Position numbers and translations under genes: made by a program. The notes under the pieces are model-generated. The model was given only the letters and a program-made list of their open reading frames with translations. It had not been told where the DNA came from and did no database searches. From positions 2,588,676-2,652,675 of the forward strand of contig JAINUF010000027.1 in assembly GCA_029718625.1 (NCBI GenBank): DNA of 64,000 nucleotides, given 5' to 3'. This DNA comes from Synaphobranchus kaupii (Eukaryota > Chordata > Actinopteri > Anguilliformes > Synaphobranchidae). Shown here piece after piece: positions 51,479 to 64,000 of the stretch (positions are counted from its first letter, which is position 1; each line of letters begins with the position of its first letter).

Positions 51479-53699
51479 GACGCACACCTCAAACCAATTT
51501 TAGTGTTGTCAAAGACATTATAGCTCAAATATACAGTTGATTAATTTTTAAATTTTCCATTTGTAAATTTTGAATGAATTTTTCTTCAAATTTAAAATGC
51601 AAACATTTCAATAGCTTCTGTGACATGTGACTAAGATGCCTCAAACCAAATAATTTTGTCAGATACATTACTTCTCCAATTTACAAGCTATGCTTTTTGC
51701 AATTTTCCTTTTGTATATTTTAGAGGATTTATTCTTCGAAATAAACACAATAAAATGTTAATAGTTTCTGTAACATGTGAACAAGACACCTCAAACCAAG
51801 TTGCCTGTTGTCAGAGACAGGATACCTCAAATCTACAACTGATTATTTTTCAAATTTTGCCTTTGTATATTTTAAAGGAATTTTTCTTCAAAATAAATAC
51901 ACTAAAATGTCAATAGTTTCTGTGTCATGTGACCAAGATACCTCACAGCAAATTGACTGTTGTCAGAGAGAGTATAGCTCAAATTTCCCTCTTATGAATA
52001 TATATTTTTTATTTTTCTTCAAAATTAAAGCACTAAAATTTCAATAGCTTCTGTGACATATGATGAAGACGCATGCCTCAAACCAATTTTAGTGTTGTCA
52101 AAGATGTTATAGCTCAAATACACAGTTGATTAATTTTTAAATTTTCCATTTGTAAATTTTGAATGAATTTTTCTTCAAATTTAAAATGCAACATTTCAAT
52201 AGCTTCTGTGACATGTGACTAAGATGCCTCAAACCAACTGTAATGTTGTCAGATGCATTCTCCAATTTACAAGCAATGCTTTTTCCAATTTTCCTTTTGT
52301 AAATTTTAAATAGATTTTTATTCAAAATAAAAGCACTAAAATTTCAATAGCTTCTGTGACATATGATGAAGACGCATGCCTCAAACCAATTTTAGTGTTG
52401 TCAAAGATGTTATAGCTCAAATACACAGTTGATTAATTTTTAAATTTTCCATTTGTAAATTTTGAATGAATTTTTCTTCAAATTTAAAATGCAAACATTT
52501 CAATAGCTTCTGTGACATGTGACTAAGATGCCTCAAACCAACTGTAATGTTGTCAGATACATTCTCCAATTTACAAGCAATGCTTTTTCCAATTTTCCTT
52601 TTGTAAATTTTAAATAGATTTTTATTCAAAATAAAAGCACTAAAATTTCAATAGCTTCTGTGACATATGATGAAGACGCATGCCTCAAACCAATTTTAGT
52701 GTTGTCAAAGTCATTATAGCTCAAATATACAGTTGATTAATTTTTAAATTTTCCATTTGTAAATTTTGAATGAATTTTTTTTCAAATTTAAAATGCAAAC
52801 CTTTCAATAGCTTCTGTGACATGTGACTAAGATGCCTCAAACCAACTGTAATGTTGTCAGATACATTCTCCAATTTACAAGCAATGCTTTTTCCAATTTT
52901 CCTTTTGTAAATTTTGAATAGATTTTTATTCAAAATAAAAGCACTAAAATTTCAATAGCTTCTGTGACATATGATGAAGACACATGCCTCAAACCAATTT
53001 TAGTCTTGTCAAAGATGTTATAGCTCAAATACACAGTTGATTAATTTTTAAATTTTCCATTTGTAAATTTTGAATGAATTTTTCTTCAAATTTAAAATGC
53101 AAACATTTCAATAGCTTCTGTGACATGTGACTAAGATGCCTCAAACCAACTGTAATGTTGTCAGATGCATTCTCCAATTTACAAGCAATGCTTTTTCCAA
53201 TTTTCCTTTTGTAAATTTTAAATAGATTTTTATTCAAAATAAAAGCACTAAAATTTCAATAGATTCTGTGACATATGATGAAGACGCATGCCTCAAACCA
53301 ATTTTAGTGTTGTCAAAGTCATTATAGCTCAAATATACAACTGGTTTGAGGCATCTTAGTCACATGTCACAGAAGCTATTGAAATGTTTGCATTTTAAAT
53401 TTGAAGAAAAATTCATTTAAAATTTACAAACGGAAATTTTAAAAATTAATCAACTGATTAATTTTTAAAATTTCCGTTTGTAAATTTTAAATGAATTTTT
53501 CTTCAAATTTAAAATGCAAACATTTCAATAGCTTCTGTGACATGTGACTAAGATGCCTCAAACCAACTGTAATATTGTGAGATACATTCTCCAATTTACA
53601 AGCAATGCTTTTTCGAATTTTCCTTTTGTAAATTTTAAATAGATTTTTATTCAAAATAAAAGCACTAAAATTTCAATAGCTTCTGGGACATATGATGAA
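51479..53699 (+). repeat. Higher-order unit 24: marker + p-k-t-m-i
   Basis: The marker starts GCACACCTC (A at 51486). The t dimer has CAAACCTTT from the s type. The m dimer has CACATGCC and TAGTCTTG heads. It ends with palindrome 4 and CTTCTGGGAC. Confidence 0.92.
53342..53565. repeat. Fold-back palindrome 4, no mismatch seen
   Basis: It is centred at 53453-53454, with the same junctions as the others (ATACAACTGG on the left, AATCAACTGATT in the centre). It precedes an ATTGTGAG / CTTCTGGGAC B monomer, as palindrome 3 does. Confidence 0.95.
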
Positions 53700-56111
53700 G
53701 ACGCACGCCTCAAACCAATTTTAGTGTTGTCAAAGACATTATAGCTCAAATATACAGTTGATTAATTTTTAAATTTTCCATTTGTAAATTTTGAATGAAT
53801 TTTTCTTCAAATTTAAAATGCAAACATTTCAATAGCTTCTGTGACATGTGACTAAGATGCCTCAAACCAAATAATTTTGTCAGATACATTACTTCTCCAA
53901 TTTACAAGCTATGCTTTTTGCAATTTTCCTTTTGTATATTTTAGAGGATTTATTCTTCGAAATAAACACAATAAAATGTTAATAGTTTCTGTAACATGTG
54001 AACAAGACACCTCAAACCAAGTTGCCTGTTGTCAGAGACAGGATACCTCAAATCTACAACTGATTATTTTTCAAATTTTGCCTTTGTATATTTTAAAGGA
54101 ATTTTTCTTCAAAATAAATACACTAAAATGTCAATAGTTTCTGTGTCATGTGACCAAGATACCTCACAGCAAATTGACTGTTGTCAGAGAGAGTATAGCT
54201 CAAATTTCCCTCTTATGAATATATATTTTTTATTTTTCTTCAAAATTAAAGCACTAAAATTTCAATAGCTTCTGTGACATATGATGAAGACGCATGCCTC
54301 AAACCAATTTTAGTGTTGTCAAAGATGTTATAGCTCAAATACACAGTTGATTAATTTTTAAATTTTCCATTTGTAAATTTTGAATGAATTTTTCTTCAAA
54401 TTTAAAATGCAACATTTCAATAGCTTCTGTGACATGTGACTAAGATGCCTCAAACCAACTGTAATGTTGTCAGATGCATTCTCCAATTTACAAGCAATGC
54501 TTTTTCCAATTTTCCTTTTGTAAATTTTAAATAGATTTTTATTCAAAATAAAAGCACTAAAATTTCAATAGCTTCTGTGACATATGATGAAGACGCATGC
54601 CTCAAACCAATTTTAGTGTTGTCAAAGATGTTATAGCTCAAGTACACAGTTGATTAATTTTTAAATTTTCCATTTGTAAATTTTGAATGAATTTTTCTTC
54701 AAATTTAAAATGCAAACATTTCAATAGCTTCTGTGACATGTGACTAAGATGCCTCAAACCAACTGTAATGTTGTCAGATACATTCTCCAATTTACAAGCA
54801 ATGCTTTTTCCAATTTTCCTTTTGTAAATTTTAAATAAATTTTTATTCAAAATAAAAGCACTAAAATTTCAATAGCTTCTGTGACATATGATGAAGACGC
54901 ATGCCTCAAACCAATTTCAGTGTTGTCAAAGACATTATAGCTCAAATATACAGTTGATAAATTTTTTTATTTTCCATTTGTAAATTTTGAATGAATTTTT
55001 CTTCAAATTTAAAATGCAAACCTTTCAATAGCTTCTGTGACATGTGACTAAGATGCCTCAAACCAACTGTAATGTTGTCAGATACATTCTCCAATTTACA
55101 AGCAATGCTTTTTCCAATTTTCCTTTTGTAAATTTTAAATAGATTTTTATTCAAAATAAAAGCACTAAAATTTCAATAGCTTCTGTGACATATGATGAAG
55201 ACGCATGCCTCAAACCAATTTTAGTGTTGTCAAAGATATTATAGCTCAAATACACAGTTGATTAATTTTTAAATTTTCCATTTGTAAATTTTGAATGAAT
55301 TTTTCTTCAAATTTAAAATGCAAACATTTCAATAGCTTCTGTGACATGTGACTAAGATGCCTCAAACCAACTGTAATGTTGTCAGATGCATTCTCCAATT
55401 TACAAGCAATGCTTTTTCCAATTTTCCTTTTGTAAATTTTAAATAGATTTTTATTCAAAATAAAAGCACTAAAATTTCAATAGCTTCTGTGACATATGAT
55501 GAAGACGCATGCCTCAAACCAATTTTAGTGTTGTCAAAGTCATTATAGCTCAAATATACAGTTGATTAATTTTTAAAATTTCCGTTTGTAAATTTTAAAT
55601 GAATTTTTCTTCAAATTTAAAATGCAAACATTTCAATAGCTTCTGTGACATGTGACTAAGATGCCTCAAACCAACTGTAATATTGTGAGATACATTCTCC
55701 AATTTACAAGCAATGCTTTTTCGAATTTTCCTTTTGTAAATTTAAAATAGATTTTTATTCAAAATAAAAGCACTAAAATTTCAATAGCTTCTGTGATATA
55801 TGATGAAGACGCATGCCTCAAACCAATTTTAGTGTTGTCAAAGACGTTATAGCTCAAATATACAGTTGATTAATTTTAAAATTTTCCATTTGTAAATTTT
55901 GAATGAATTTTTCTTCAAATTTAAAATGCAAACATTTCAATAGCTTCTGTGACATGTGACTAAGATCCCTCAAACCAACTGTAATGTTGTCAGATACATT
56001 CTCCAATTTACAAGCAATGCTTTTTCCAATTTTCCTTTTGTAAATTTTAAATAGATTTTTATTCAAAATAAAAGCACTAAAATTTCAATAGCTTCTGTGA
56101 CATATGATGAA
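53700..56111 (+). repeat. Higher-order unit 25: marker + p-k-s-m-g-z
   Basis: The k dimer has AAGTACACAG (54642). The s dimer has a seven-T GATAAATTTTTTTATT. The m dimer has AAAGATATT. This is the unit 5/9 order with a single round of the four-dimer sub-repeat. Confidence 0.92.
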
Positions 56112-58525
56112 GACGCACGCCTCAAACCAATTTTAGTGTTGTCAAAGACATTATAGCTCAAATATACAGTTGATTAATTTTTAAATTTTCCATTTGTAAA
56201 TTTTGAATGAATTTTTCTTCAAATTTAAAATGCAAACATTTCAATAGCTTCTGTGACATGTGACTAAGATGCCTCAAACCAAATAATTTTGTCAGATACA
56301 TTACTTCTCCAATTTACAAGCTATGCTTTTTGCAATTTTCCTTTTGTATATTTTAGAGGATTTATTCTTCGAAATAAACACAATAAAATGTTAATAGTTT
56401 CTGTAACATGTGAACAAGACACCTCAAACCAAGTTGCCTGTTGTCAGAGACAGGATACCTCAAATCTACAACTGATTATTTTTCAAATTTTGCCTTTGTA
56501 TATTTTAAAGGAATTTTTCTTCAAAATAAATACACTAAAATGTCAATAGTTTCTGTGTCATGTGACCAAGATACCTCACAGCAAATTGACTGTTGTCAGA
56601 GAGAGTATAGCTCAAATTTCCCTATTATGAATATATATTTTTTATTTTTCTTCAAAATTAAAGCACTAAAATTTCAATAGCTTCTGTGACATATGATGAA
56701 GACGCATGCCTCAAGCCAATTTCAGTGTTGTCAAAGACATTATAGCTCAAATATACAGTTGATTAATTTTTAAATTTTCCATTTGTAAATTTTGAATGAA
56801 TTTTTCTTCAAATTTAAAATGCAACATTTCAATAGCTTCTGTGACATGTGACTAAGATGCCTCAAACCAACTGTAATGTTGTCAGATGCATTCTTCAATT
56901 TACAAGCAATGCTTTTTCCAATTTTCCTTTTGTAAATTTTAAATAGATTTTTATTCAAAATAAAAGCACTAAAATTTCAATAGCTTCTGTGACATATGAT
57001 GAAGACACATGCCTCAAACCAATTTTAGTGTTGTCAAAGTCATTATAGCTCAAATATACAGTTGATTAATTTTTAAATTTTCCATTTGTAAATTTTGAAT
57101 GAATTTTTTTTCAAATTTAAAATGCAAACATTTCAATAGTTTCTGTGACATGTGACTAAGATGCCTCAAACCAACTGTAATGTTGTCAGATACATTCTCC
57201 AATTTACAAGCAATGCTTTTTCCAATTTTCCTTTTGTAAATTTTAAATAGATTTTTATTCAAAATAAAAGCACTAAAATTTCAATAGCTTCTGTGACATA
57301 TGATAAAGACGCATGCCTCAAACCAATTTCAGTGTTGTCAAAGACATTATAGCTCAAATATACAGTTGATAAATTTTTTAATTTTCCATTTGTAAATTTT
57401 GAATGAATTTTTCTTCAAATTTAAAATGCAAACCTTTCAATAGCTTCTGTGACATGTGACTAAGATGCCTCAAACCAACTGTAATGTTGTCAGATACATT
57501 CTCCAATTTACAAGCAATGCTTTTTCCAATTTTCCTTTTGTAAATTTTAAATAGATTTTTATTCAAAATAAAAGCACTAAAATGTCAATAGCTTCTGTGA
57601 CATATGATGACGACGCATGCCTCAAACCAATTTTAGTGTTGTCAAAGATGTTATAGCTCAAATACACAGTTGATTAATTTTTAAATTTTCCATTTGTAAA
57701 TTTTGAATGAATTTTTCTTCAAATTTAAAATGCAAACATTTCAATAGCTTCTGTGACATGTGACTAAGATGCCTCAAACCAACTGTAATGTTGTCAGATA
57801 CATTCTCCAATTTAGAAGCAATGCTTTTTCCAATTTTCCTTTTGTAAATTTTAAATAGATTTTTATTCAAAATAAAAGCACTAAAATTTCAATAGCTTCT
57901 GTGACATATGATGAAGACGCATGCCTCAAACCAATTTTAGTGTTGTCAAAGTCATTATAGCTCAAATATACAGTTAATTAATTTTTAAAATTTCCGTTTG
58001 TAAATTTTAAATGAATTTTTCTTCAAATTTAAAATGTAAACATTTCAATAGCTTCTGTGACATGTGACGAAGATGCCTCAAACCAACTGTAATGTTGTCA
58101 GATACATTCTCCAATTTACAAGCAATGCTTTTTCCAATTTTCCTTTTGTAAATTTTAAATAGATTTTTATTCAAAATAAAAGCACTAAAATTTCAATAGC
58201 TTCTGTGACATATGATGAAGACGCTTATACCTCAAACCAATTTTAGTGTTGTCAAAGACGTTATAGCTCAAATATACAATTGATTAATTTTTAAATTTTC
58301 CATTTGTAAATTTTGAATTAATTTTTCTTCAAATTTAAAATGCAAACATTTCAATAGCTTCTGTGACATGTGACTAAGATCCCTCAAACCAACTGTAATG
58401 TTGTCAGATACATTCTCCAATTTACAAGCAATGCTTTTTCAAATTTTCCTTTTGTAAATTTTAAATAGATTTTTATTCAAAATAAAAGCACTAAAATTTC
58501 AATAGCTTCTGTGACATATGATGAA
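56112..58525 (+). repeat. Higher-order unit 26: marker + p-t-s-k-u-y
   Basis: E has CCCTATTATG and the start resembles unit 6 (p with TCAGTG, t, s, k with TTTAGAAGC). It then switches to u-y as in units 12-23. It is therefore a recombinant of the two families. It has a private GATGACGACGC at about 57607-57617. Confidence 0.91.
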
Positions 58526-60746
58526 GACGCACGCCTCAAACCAATTTTAGTGTTGTCAAAGACATTATAGCTCAAATATACAGTTGATTAATTTTTAAAT
58601 TTTCCATTTGTAAATTTTGAATGAATTTTTCTTCAAATTTAAAATGCAAACATTTCAATAGCTTCTGTGACATGTGACTAAGATGCCTCAAACCAAATAA
58701 TTTTGTCAGATACATTACTTCTCCAATTTACAAGCTATGCTTTTTGCAATTTTCCTTTTGTATATTTTAGAGGATTTATTCTTCGAAATAAACACAATAA
58801 AATGTTAATAGTTTCTGTAACATGTGAACAAGACACCTCAAACCAAGTTGCCTGTTGTCAGAGACAGGATACCTCAAATCTACAACTGATTATTTTTCAA
58901 ATTTTGCCTTTGTATATTTTAAAGGAATTTTTCTTCAAAATAAATACACTAAAATGTCAATAGTTTCTGTGTCATGTGACCAAGATACCTCACAGCAAAT
59001 TGACTGTTGTCAGAGAGAGTATAGCTCAAATTTCCCTCTTATGAATATATATTTTTTATTTTTCTTCAAAATTAAAGCACTAAAATTTCAATAGCTTCTG
59101 TGACATATGATGAAGACGCATGCCTCAAACCAATTTTAGTGTTGTCAAAGATGTTATAGCTCAAATACACAGTTGATTAATTTTTAAATTTTCCATTTGT
59201 AAATTTTGAATGAATTTTTCTTCAAATTTAAAATGCAACATTTCAATAGCTTCTGTGACATGTGACTAAGATGCCTCAAACCAACTGTAATGTTGTCAGA
59301 TGCATTCTCCAATTTACAAGCAATGCTTTTTCCAATTTTCCTTTTGTAAATTTTAAATAGATTTTTATTCAAAATAAAAGCACTAAAATTTCAATAGCTT
59401 CTGTGACATATGATGAAGACGCATGCCTCAAACCAATTTTAGTGTTGTCAAAGATGTTATAGCTCAAATACACAGTTGATTAATTTTTAAATTTTCCATT
59501 TGTAAATTTTGAATGAATTTTTCTTCAAATTTAAAATGCAAACATTTCAATAGCTTCTGTGACATGTGACTAAGATGCCTCAAACCAACTGTAATGTTGT
59601 CAGATACATTCTCCAATTTACAAGCAATGCTTTTTCCAATTTTCCTTTTGTAAATTTTAAATAGATTTTTATTCAAAATAAAAGCACTAAAATTTCAATA
59701 GCTTCTGTGACATATGATGAAGACGCATGCCTCAAACCAATTTTAGTGTTGTCAAAGTCATTATAGCTCAAATATACAGTTGATTAATTTTTAAATTTTC
59801 CATTTGTAAATTTTGAATGAATTTTTTTTCAAATTTAAAATGCAAACCTTTCAATAGCTTCTGTGACATGTGACTAAGATGCCTCAAACCAACTGTAATG
59901 TTGTCAGATACATTCTCCAATTTACAAGCAATGCTTTTTCCAATTTTCCTTTTGTAAATTTTGAATAGATTTTTATTCAAAATAAAAGCACTAAAATTTC
60001 AATAGCTTCTGTGACATATGATGAAGACACATGCCTCAAACCAATTTTAGTCTTGTCAAAGATGTTATAGCTCAAATACACAGTTGATTAATTTTTAAAT
60101 TTTCCATTTGTAAATTTTGAATGAATTTTTCTTCAAATTTAAAATGCAAACATTTCAATAGCTTCTGTGACATGTGACTAAGATGCCTCAAACCAACTGT
60201 AATGTTGTCAGATGCATTCTCCAATTTACAAGCAATGCTTTTTCCAATTTTCCTTTTGTAAATTTTAAATAGATTTTTATTCAAAATAAAAGCACTAAAA
60301 TTTCAATAGATTCTGTGACATATGATGAAGACGCATGCCTCAAACCAATTTTAGTGTTGTCAAAGTCATTATAGCTCAAATATACAACTGGTTTGAGGCA
60401 TCTTAGTCACATGTCACAGAAGCTATTGAAATGTTTGCATTTTAAATTTGAAGAAAAATTCATTTAAAATTTACAAACGGAAATTTTAAAAATTAATCAA
60501 CTGATTAATTTTTAAAATTTCCGTTTGTAAATTTTAAATGAATTTTTCTTCAAATTTAAAATGCAAACATTTCAATAGCTTCTGTGACATGTGACTAAGA
60601 TGCCTCAAACCAACTGTAATATTGTGAGATACATTCTCCAATTTACAAGCAATGCTTTTTCGAATTTTCCTTTTGTAAATTTTAAATAGATTTTTATTCA
60701 AAATAAAAGCACTAAAATTTCAATAGCTTCTGGGACATATGATGAA
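58526..60746 (+). repeat. Higher-order unit 27: marker + p-k-t-m-i
   Basis: This is the copy of unit 24 at an offset of 7047 bp, with GCACGCCTC in place of GCACACCTC. It holds palindrome 5. Confidence 0.92.
60389..60612. repeat. Fold-back palindrome 5, no mismatch seen
   Basis: It is centred at 60500-60501. It is the 7047-bp duplicate of palindrome 4. Confidence 0.95.
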
Positions 60747-63158
60747 GACGCACGCCTCAAACCAATTTTAGTGTTGTCAAAGACATTATAGCTCAAATAT
60801 ACAGTTGATTAATTTTTAAATTTTCCATTTGTAAATTTTGAATGAATTTTTCTTCAAATTTAAAATGCAAACATTTCAATAGCTTCTGTGACATGTGACT
60901 AAGATGCCTCAAACCAAATAATTTTGTCAGATACATTACTTCTCCAATTTACAAGCTATGCTTTTTGCAATTTTCCTTTTGTATATTTTAGAGGATTTAT
61001 TCTTCGAAATAAACACAATAAAATGTTAATAGTTTCTGTAACATGTGAACAAGACACCTCAAACCAAGTTGCCTGTTGTCAGAGACAGGATACCTCAAAT
61101 CTACAACTGATAATTTTTCAAATTTTGCCTTTGTATATTTTAAAGGAATTTTTCTTCAAAATAAATACACTAAAATGTCAATAGTTTCTGTGTCATGTGA
61201 CCAAGATACCTCACAGCAAATTGACTGTTGTCAGAGAGAGTATAGCTCAAATTTCCCTCTTATGAATATATATTTTTTATTTTTCTTCAAAATTAAAGCA
61301 CTAAAATTTCAATAGCTTCTGTGACATATGATGAAGACGCATGCCTCAAACCAATTTTAGTGTTGTCAAAGATGTTATAGCTCAAATACACAGTTGATTA
61401 ATTTTTAAATTTTCCATTTGTAAATTTTGAATGAATTTTTCTTCAAATTTAAAATGCAACATTTCAATAGCTTCTGTGACATGTGACTAAGATGCCTCAA
61501 ACCAACTGTAATGTTGTCAGATGCATTCTCCAATTTACAAGCAATGCTTTTTCCAATTTTCCTTTTGTAAATTTTAAATAGATTTTTATTCAAAATAAAA
61601 GCACTAAAATTTCAATAGCTTCTGTGACATATGATGAAGACGCATGCCTCAAACCAATTTTAGTGTTGTCAAAGATGTTATAGCTCAAATACACAGTTGA
61701 TTAATTTTTAAATTTTCCATTTGTAAATTTTGAATGAATTTTTCTTCAAATTTAAAATGCAAACATTTCAATAGCTTCTGTGACATGTGACTAAGATGCC
61801 TCAAACCAACTGTAATGTTGTCAGATACATTCTCCAATTTACAAGCAATGCTTTTTCCAATTTTCCTTTTGTAAATTTTAAATAAATTTTTATTCAAAAT
61901 AAAAGCACTAAAATTTCAATAGCTTCTGTGACATATGATGAAGACGCATGCCTCAAACCAATTTCAGTGTTGTCAAAGACATTATAGCTCAAATATACAG
62001 TTGATAAATTTTTTTATTTTCCATTTGTAAATTTTGAATGAATTTTTCTTCAAATTTAAAATGCAAACCTTTCAATAGCTTCTGTGACATGTGACTAAGA
62101 TGCCTCAAACCAACTGTAATGTTGTCAGATACATTCTCCAATTTACAAGCAATGCTTTTTCCAATTTTCCTTTTGTAAATTTTAAATAGATTTTTATTCA
62201 AAATAAAAGCACTAAAATTTCAATAGCTTCTGTGACATATGATGAAGACGCATGCCTCAAACCAATTTTAGTGTTGTCAAAGATATTATAGCTCAAATAC
62301 ACAGTTGATTAATTTTTAAATTTTCCATTTGTAAATTTTGAATGAATTTTTCTTCAAATTTAAAATGCAAACATTTCAATAGCTTCTGTGACATGTGACT
62401 AAGATGCCTCAAACCAACTGTAATGTTGTCAGATGCATTCTCCAATTTACAAGCAATGCTTTTTCCAATTTTCCTTTTGTAAATTTTAAATAGATTTTTA
62501 TTCAAAATAAAAGCACTAAAATTTCAATAGCTTCTGTGACATATGATGAAGACGCATGCCTCAAACCAATTTTAGTGTTGTCAAAGTCATTATAGCTCAA
62601 ATATACAGTTGATTAATTTTTAAAATTTCCGTTTGTAAATTTTAAATGAATTTTTCTTCAAATTTAAAATGCAAACATTTCAATAGCTTCTGTGACATGT
62701 GACTAAGATGCCTCAAACCAACTGTAATATTGTGAGATACATTCTCCAATTTACAAGCAATGCTTTTTCGAATTTTCCTTTTGTAAATTTAAAATAGATT
62801 TTTATTCAAAATAAAAGCACTAAAATTTCAATAGCTTCTGTGATATATGATGAAGACGCATGCCTCAAACCAATTTTAGTGTTGTCAAAGACGTTATAGC
62901 TCAAATATACAGTTGATTAATTTTAAAATTTTCCATTTGTAAATTTTGAATGAATTTTTCTTCAAATTTAAAATGCAAACATTTCAATAGCTTCTGTGAC
63001 ATGTGACTAAGATCCCTCAAACCAACTGTAATGTTGTCAGATACATTCTCCAATTTACAAGCAATGCTTTTTCCAATTTTCCTTTTGTAAATTTTAAATA
63101 GATTTTTATTCAAAATAAAAGCACTAAAATTTCAATAGCTTCTGTGACATATGATGAA
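60747..63158 (+). repeat. Higher-order unit 28: marker + p-k-s-m-g-z
   Basis: This is the copy of unit 25 at 7047 bp. The differences seen are TGATAATTT in D (A at 61112, T in the other copy) and AAATACACAG in the k dimer. Confidence 0.92.
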
Positions 63159-64000
63159 GACGCACGCCTCAAACCAATTTTAGTGTTGTCAAAGACATTA
63201 TAGCTCAAATATACAGTTGATTAATTTTTAAATTTTCCATTTGTAAATTTTGAATGAATTTTTCTTCAAATTTAAAATGCAAACATTTCAATAGCTTCTG
63301 TGACATGTGACTAAGATGCCTCAAACCAAATAATTTTGTCAGATACATTACTTCTCCAATTTACAAGCTATGCTTTTTGCAATTTTCCTTTTGTATATTT
63401 TAGAGGATTTATTCTTCGAAATAAACACAATAAAATGTTAATAGTTTCTGTAACATGTGAACAAGACACCTCAAACCAAGTTGCCTGTTGTCAGAGACAG
63501 GATACCTCAAATCTACAACTGATTATTTTTCAAATTTTGCCTTTGTATATTTTAAAGGAATTTTTCTTCAAAATAAATACACTAAAATGTCAATAGTTTC
63601 TGTGTCATGTGACCAAGATACCTCACAGCAAATTGACTGTTGTCAGAGAGAGTATAGCTCAAATTTCCCTATTATGAATATATATTTTTTATTTTTCTTC
63701 AAAATTAAAGCACTAAAATTTCAATAGCTTCTGTGACATATGATGAAGACGCATGCCTCAAACCAATTTCAGTGTTGTCAAAGACATTATAGCTCAAATA
63801 TACAGTTGATTAATTTTTAAATTTTCCATTTGTAAATTTTGAATGAATTTTTCTTCAAATTTAAAATGCAACATTTCAATAGCTTCTGTGACATGTGACT
63901 AAGATGCCTCAAACCAACTGTAATGTTGTCAGATGCATTCTTCAATTTACAAGCAATGCTTTTTCCAATTTTCCTTTTGTAAATTTTAAATAGATTTTTA
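63159..64000 (+). repeat. Higher-order unit 29: marker + start of p, cut by the window end
   Basis: The marker at 63159-63747 is complete and 253 bp of the next dimer follow. It matches unit 26, including CCCTATTATG and ATTCTTCAATTT. It differs by CAAACC where unit 26 has CAAGCC (56715). The array clearly continues past the window. Confidence 0.92.

Larger units (their letters stand above)
1..64000. repeat. Satellite DNA array of 304-bp A-B dimers with 589-bp marker blocks
   Basis: Every part of the window reads as a copy of a monomer of about 150 bp. Each copy starts near GCCTCAAACC or ACCTCA and ends in AATAGYTTCTGT followed by CATRTGA. A and B alternate. For the unit entries I use these dimer codes. 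p: A lacks one base (GCAACATT), B has GATGCATTC. k: AAAGATGTT and TACACAG in A, GATACATTC in B. m: as k but GATGCATTC. t: AAAGTCATT, an eight-T run, ATAGTTTC. s: TCAGTG, GATAATTT or GATAAATT, CAAACCTTT. q: TAGTCTTG and TTTTTACATTTT. n: ACGACTCAAAATAAT. u: GTTAATTAATT, TTCCGTTTG, ATGTAAAC, GACGAAG. y: GCTTATACC, GAATTAATT, then GATCCCTC in B. z: ATTTTAAAATTT in A, GATCCCTC in B (z' lacks one of these). g: TTCCGTTTG in A, ATTGTGAG and TTTTTCGAAT in B. i: dimer carrying the fold-back inversion. No gene, RNA gene or transposon was seen. The family is not recognised. Confidence 0.98.
51479..64000 (+). repeat. 7047-bp higher-order repeat, one full and one cut copy
   Basis: Copy 1 is 51479-58525 and copy 2 starts at 58526 and runs off the window. 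Each copy spans three markers and one palindrome. Over about 5.5 kb that can be compared I found four single-base differences (51486, 54642, 54065/61112, 56715). This is a very recent duplication or a strongly homogenised one. Confidence 0.93.

Noticed and set aside
1..64000. CRISPR array
   Set aside because: The repeat periods are about 150 and 304 bp with no unique spacers between short repeats, and the whole unit is repetitive.
1..64000. Transposable element or viral insertion
   Set aside because: No terminal repeats with target-site duplication, no transposase, integrase or polymerase reading frame, and no stretch of unrelated sequence was seen.
1..64000. Ribosomal RNA, tRNA or telomere repeats
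   Set aside because: No rRNA core, no tRNA-like cloverleaf and no short G-rich telomere repeat was found anywhere in the array.

Overview
The whole 64 kb is one tandem satellite-DNA array with no gene in it. The sequence is AT-rich: reference monomer A is about 28% G+C by hand count. Nearly every base falls in a diverged copy of a monomer of about 150 bp. An uninterrupted array of this size with nested higher-order repeats points to a eukaryotic nuclear genome, in pericentromeric, centromeric or subtelomeric heterochromatin. I cannot name the species or the satellite family. The array enters and leaves the window without flanking unique DNA.

Basic layout: monomers alternate as A (156 bp) and B (148 bp), giving a 304-bp dimer. 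At 29 places the array carries a constant 589-bp 'marker' block made of A, C (150 bp), D (152 bp) and E (131 bp). C, D and E are old, diverged relatives of B, A and B. Each marker is followed by a whole number of ordinary dimers, from 1 to 13, before the next marker. The marker-to-marker spacings therefore fit 589 + n x 304 to within a few bases. The exceptions are five spacings about 112 bp longer, which contain a fold-back inversion, and one 101 bp shorter, which contains a deletion.

Region by region: 4-6837 holds two tandem copies of a 3417-bp unit. About 6.8-23.9 kb is a mosaic of longer units, including a 1216-bp four-dimer sub-repeat at 9.6-12.9 kb and again at 21.1-23.6 kb. 23877-28702 is a 2413-bp unit in two copies. 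28703-43141 is a 3609-bp unit in three copies, flanked on both sides by related 1806-bp units. 45251-48862 is another 1806-bp unit in two copies. 51479 to the end is a 7047-bp unit, the second copy cut by the window edge after about 5.5 kb.

The most notable structures are five long near-perfect palindromes (arms of 111 bp, 2-bp spacer) with apparently identical junctions, a deletion junction at the same CAGTTG hexamer of monomer A, and gene-conversion-like patches inside three markers. The open reading frames that can be drawn through the array are by-products of the repeat: they recur with the repeat period, the classes I checked begin at TTG rather than ATG, and they overlap one another.
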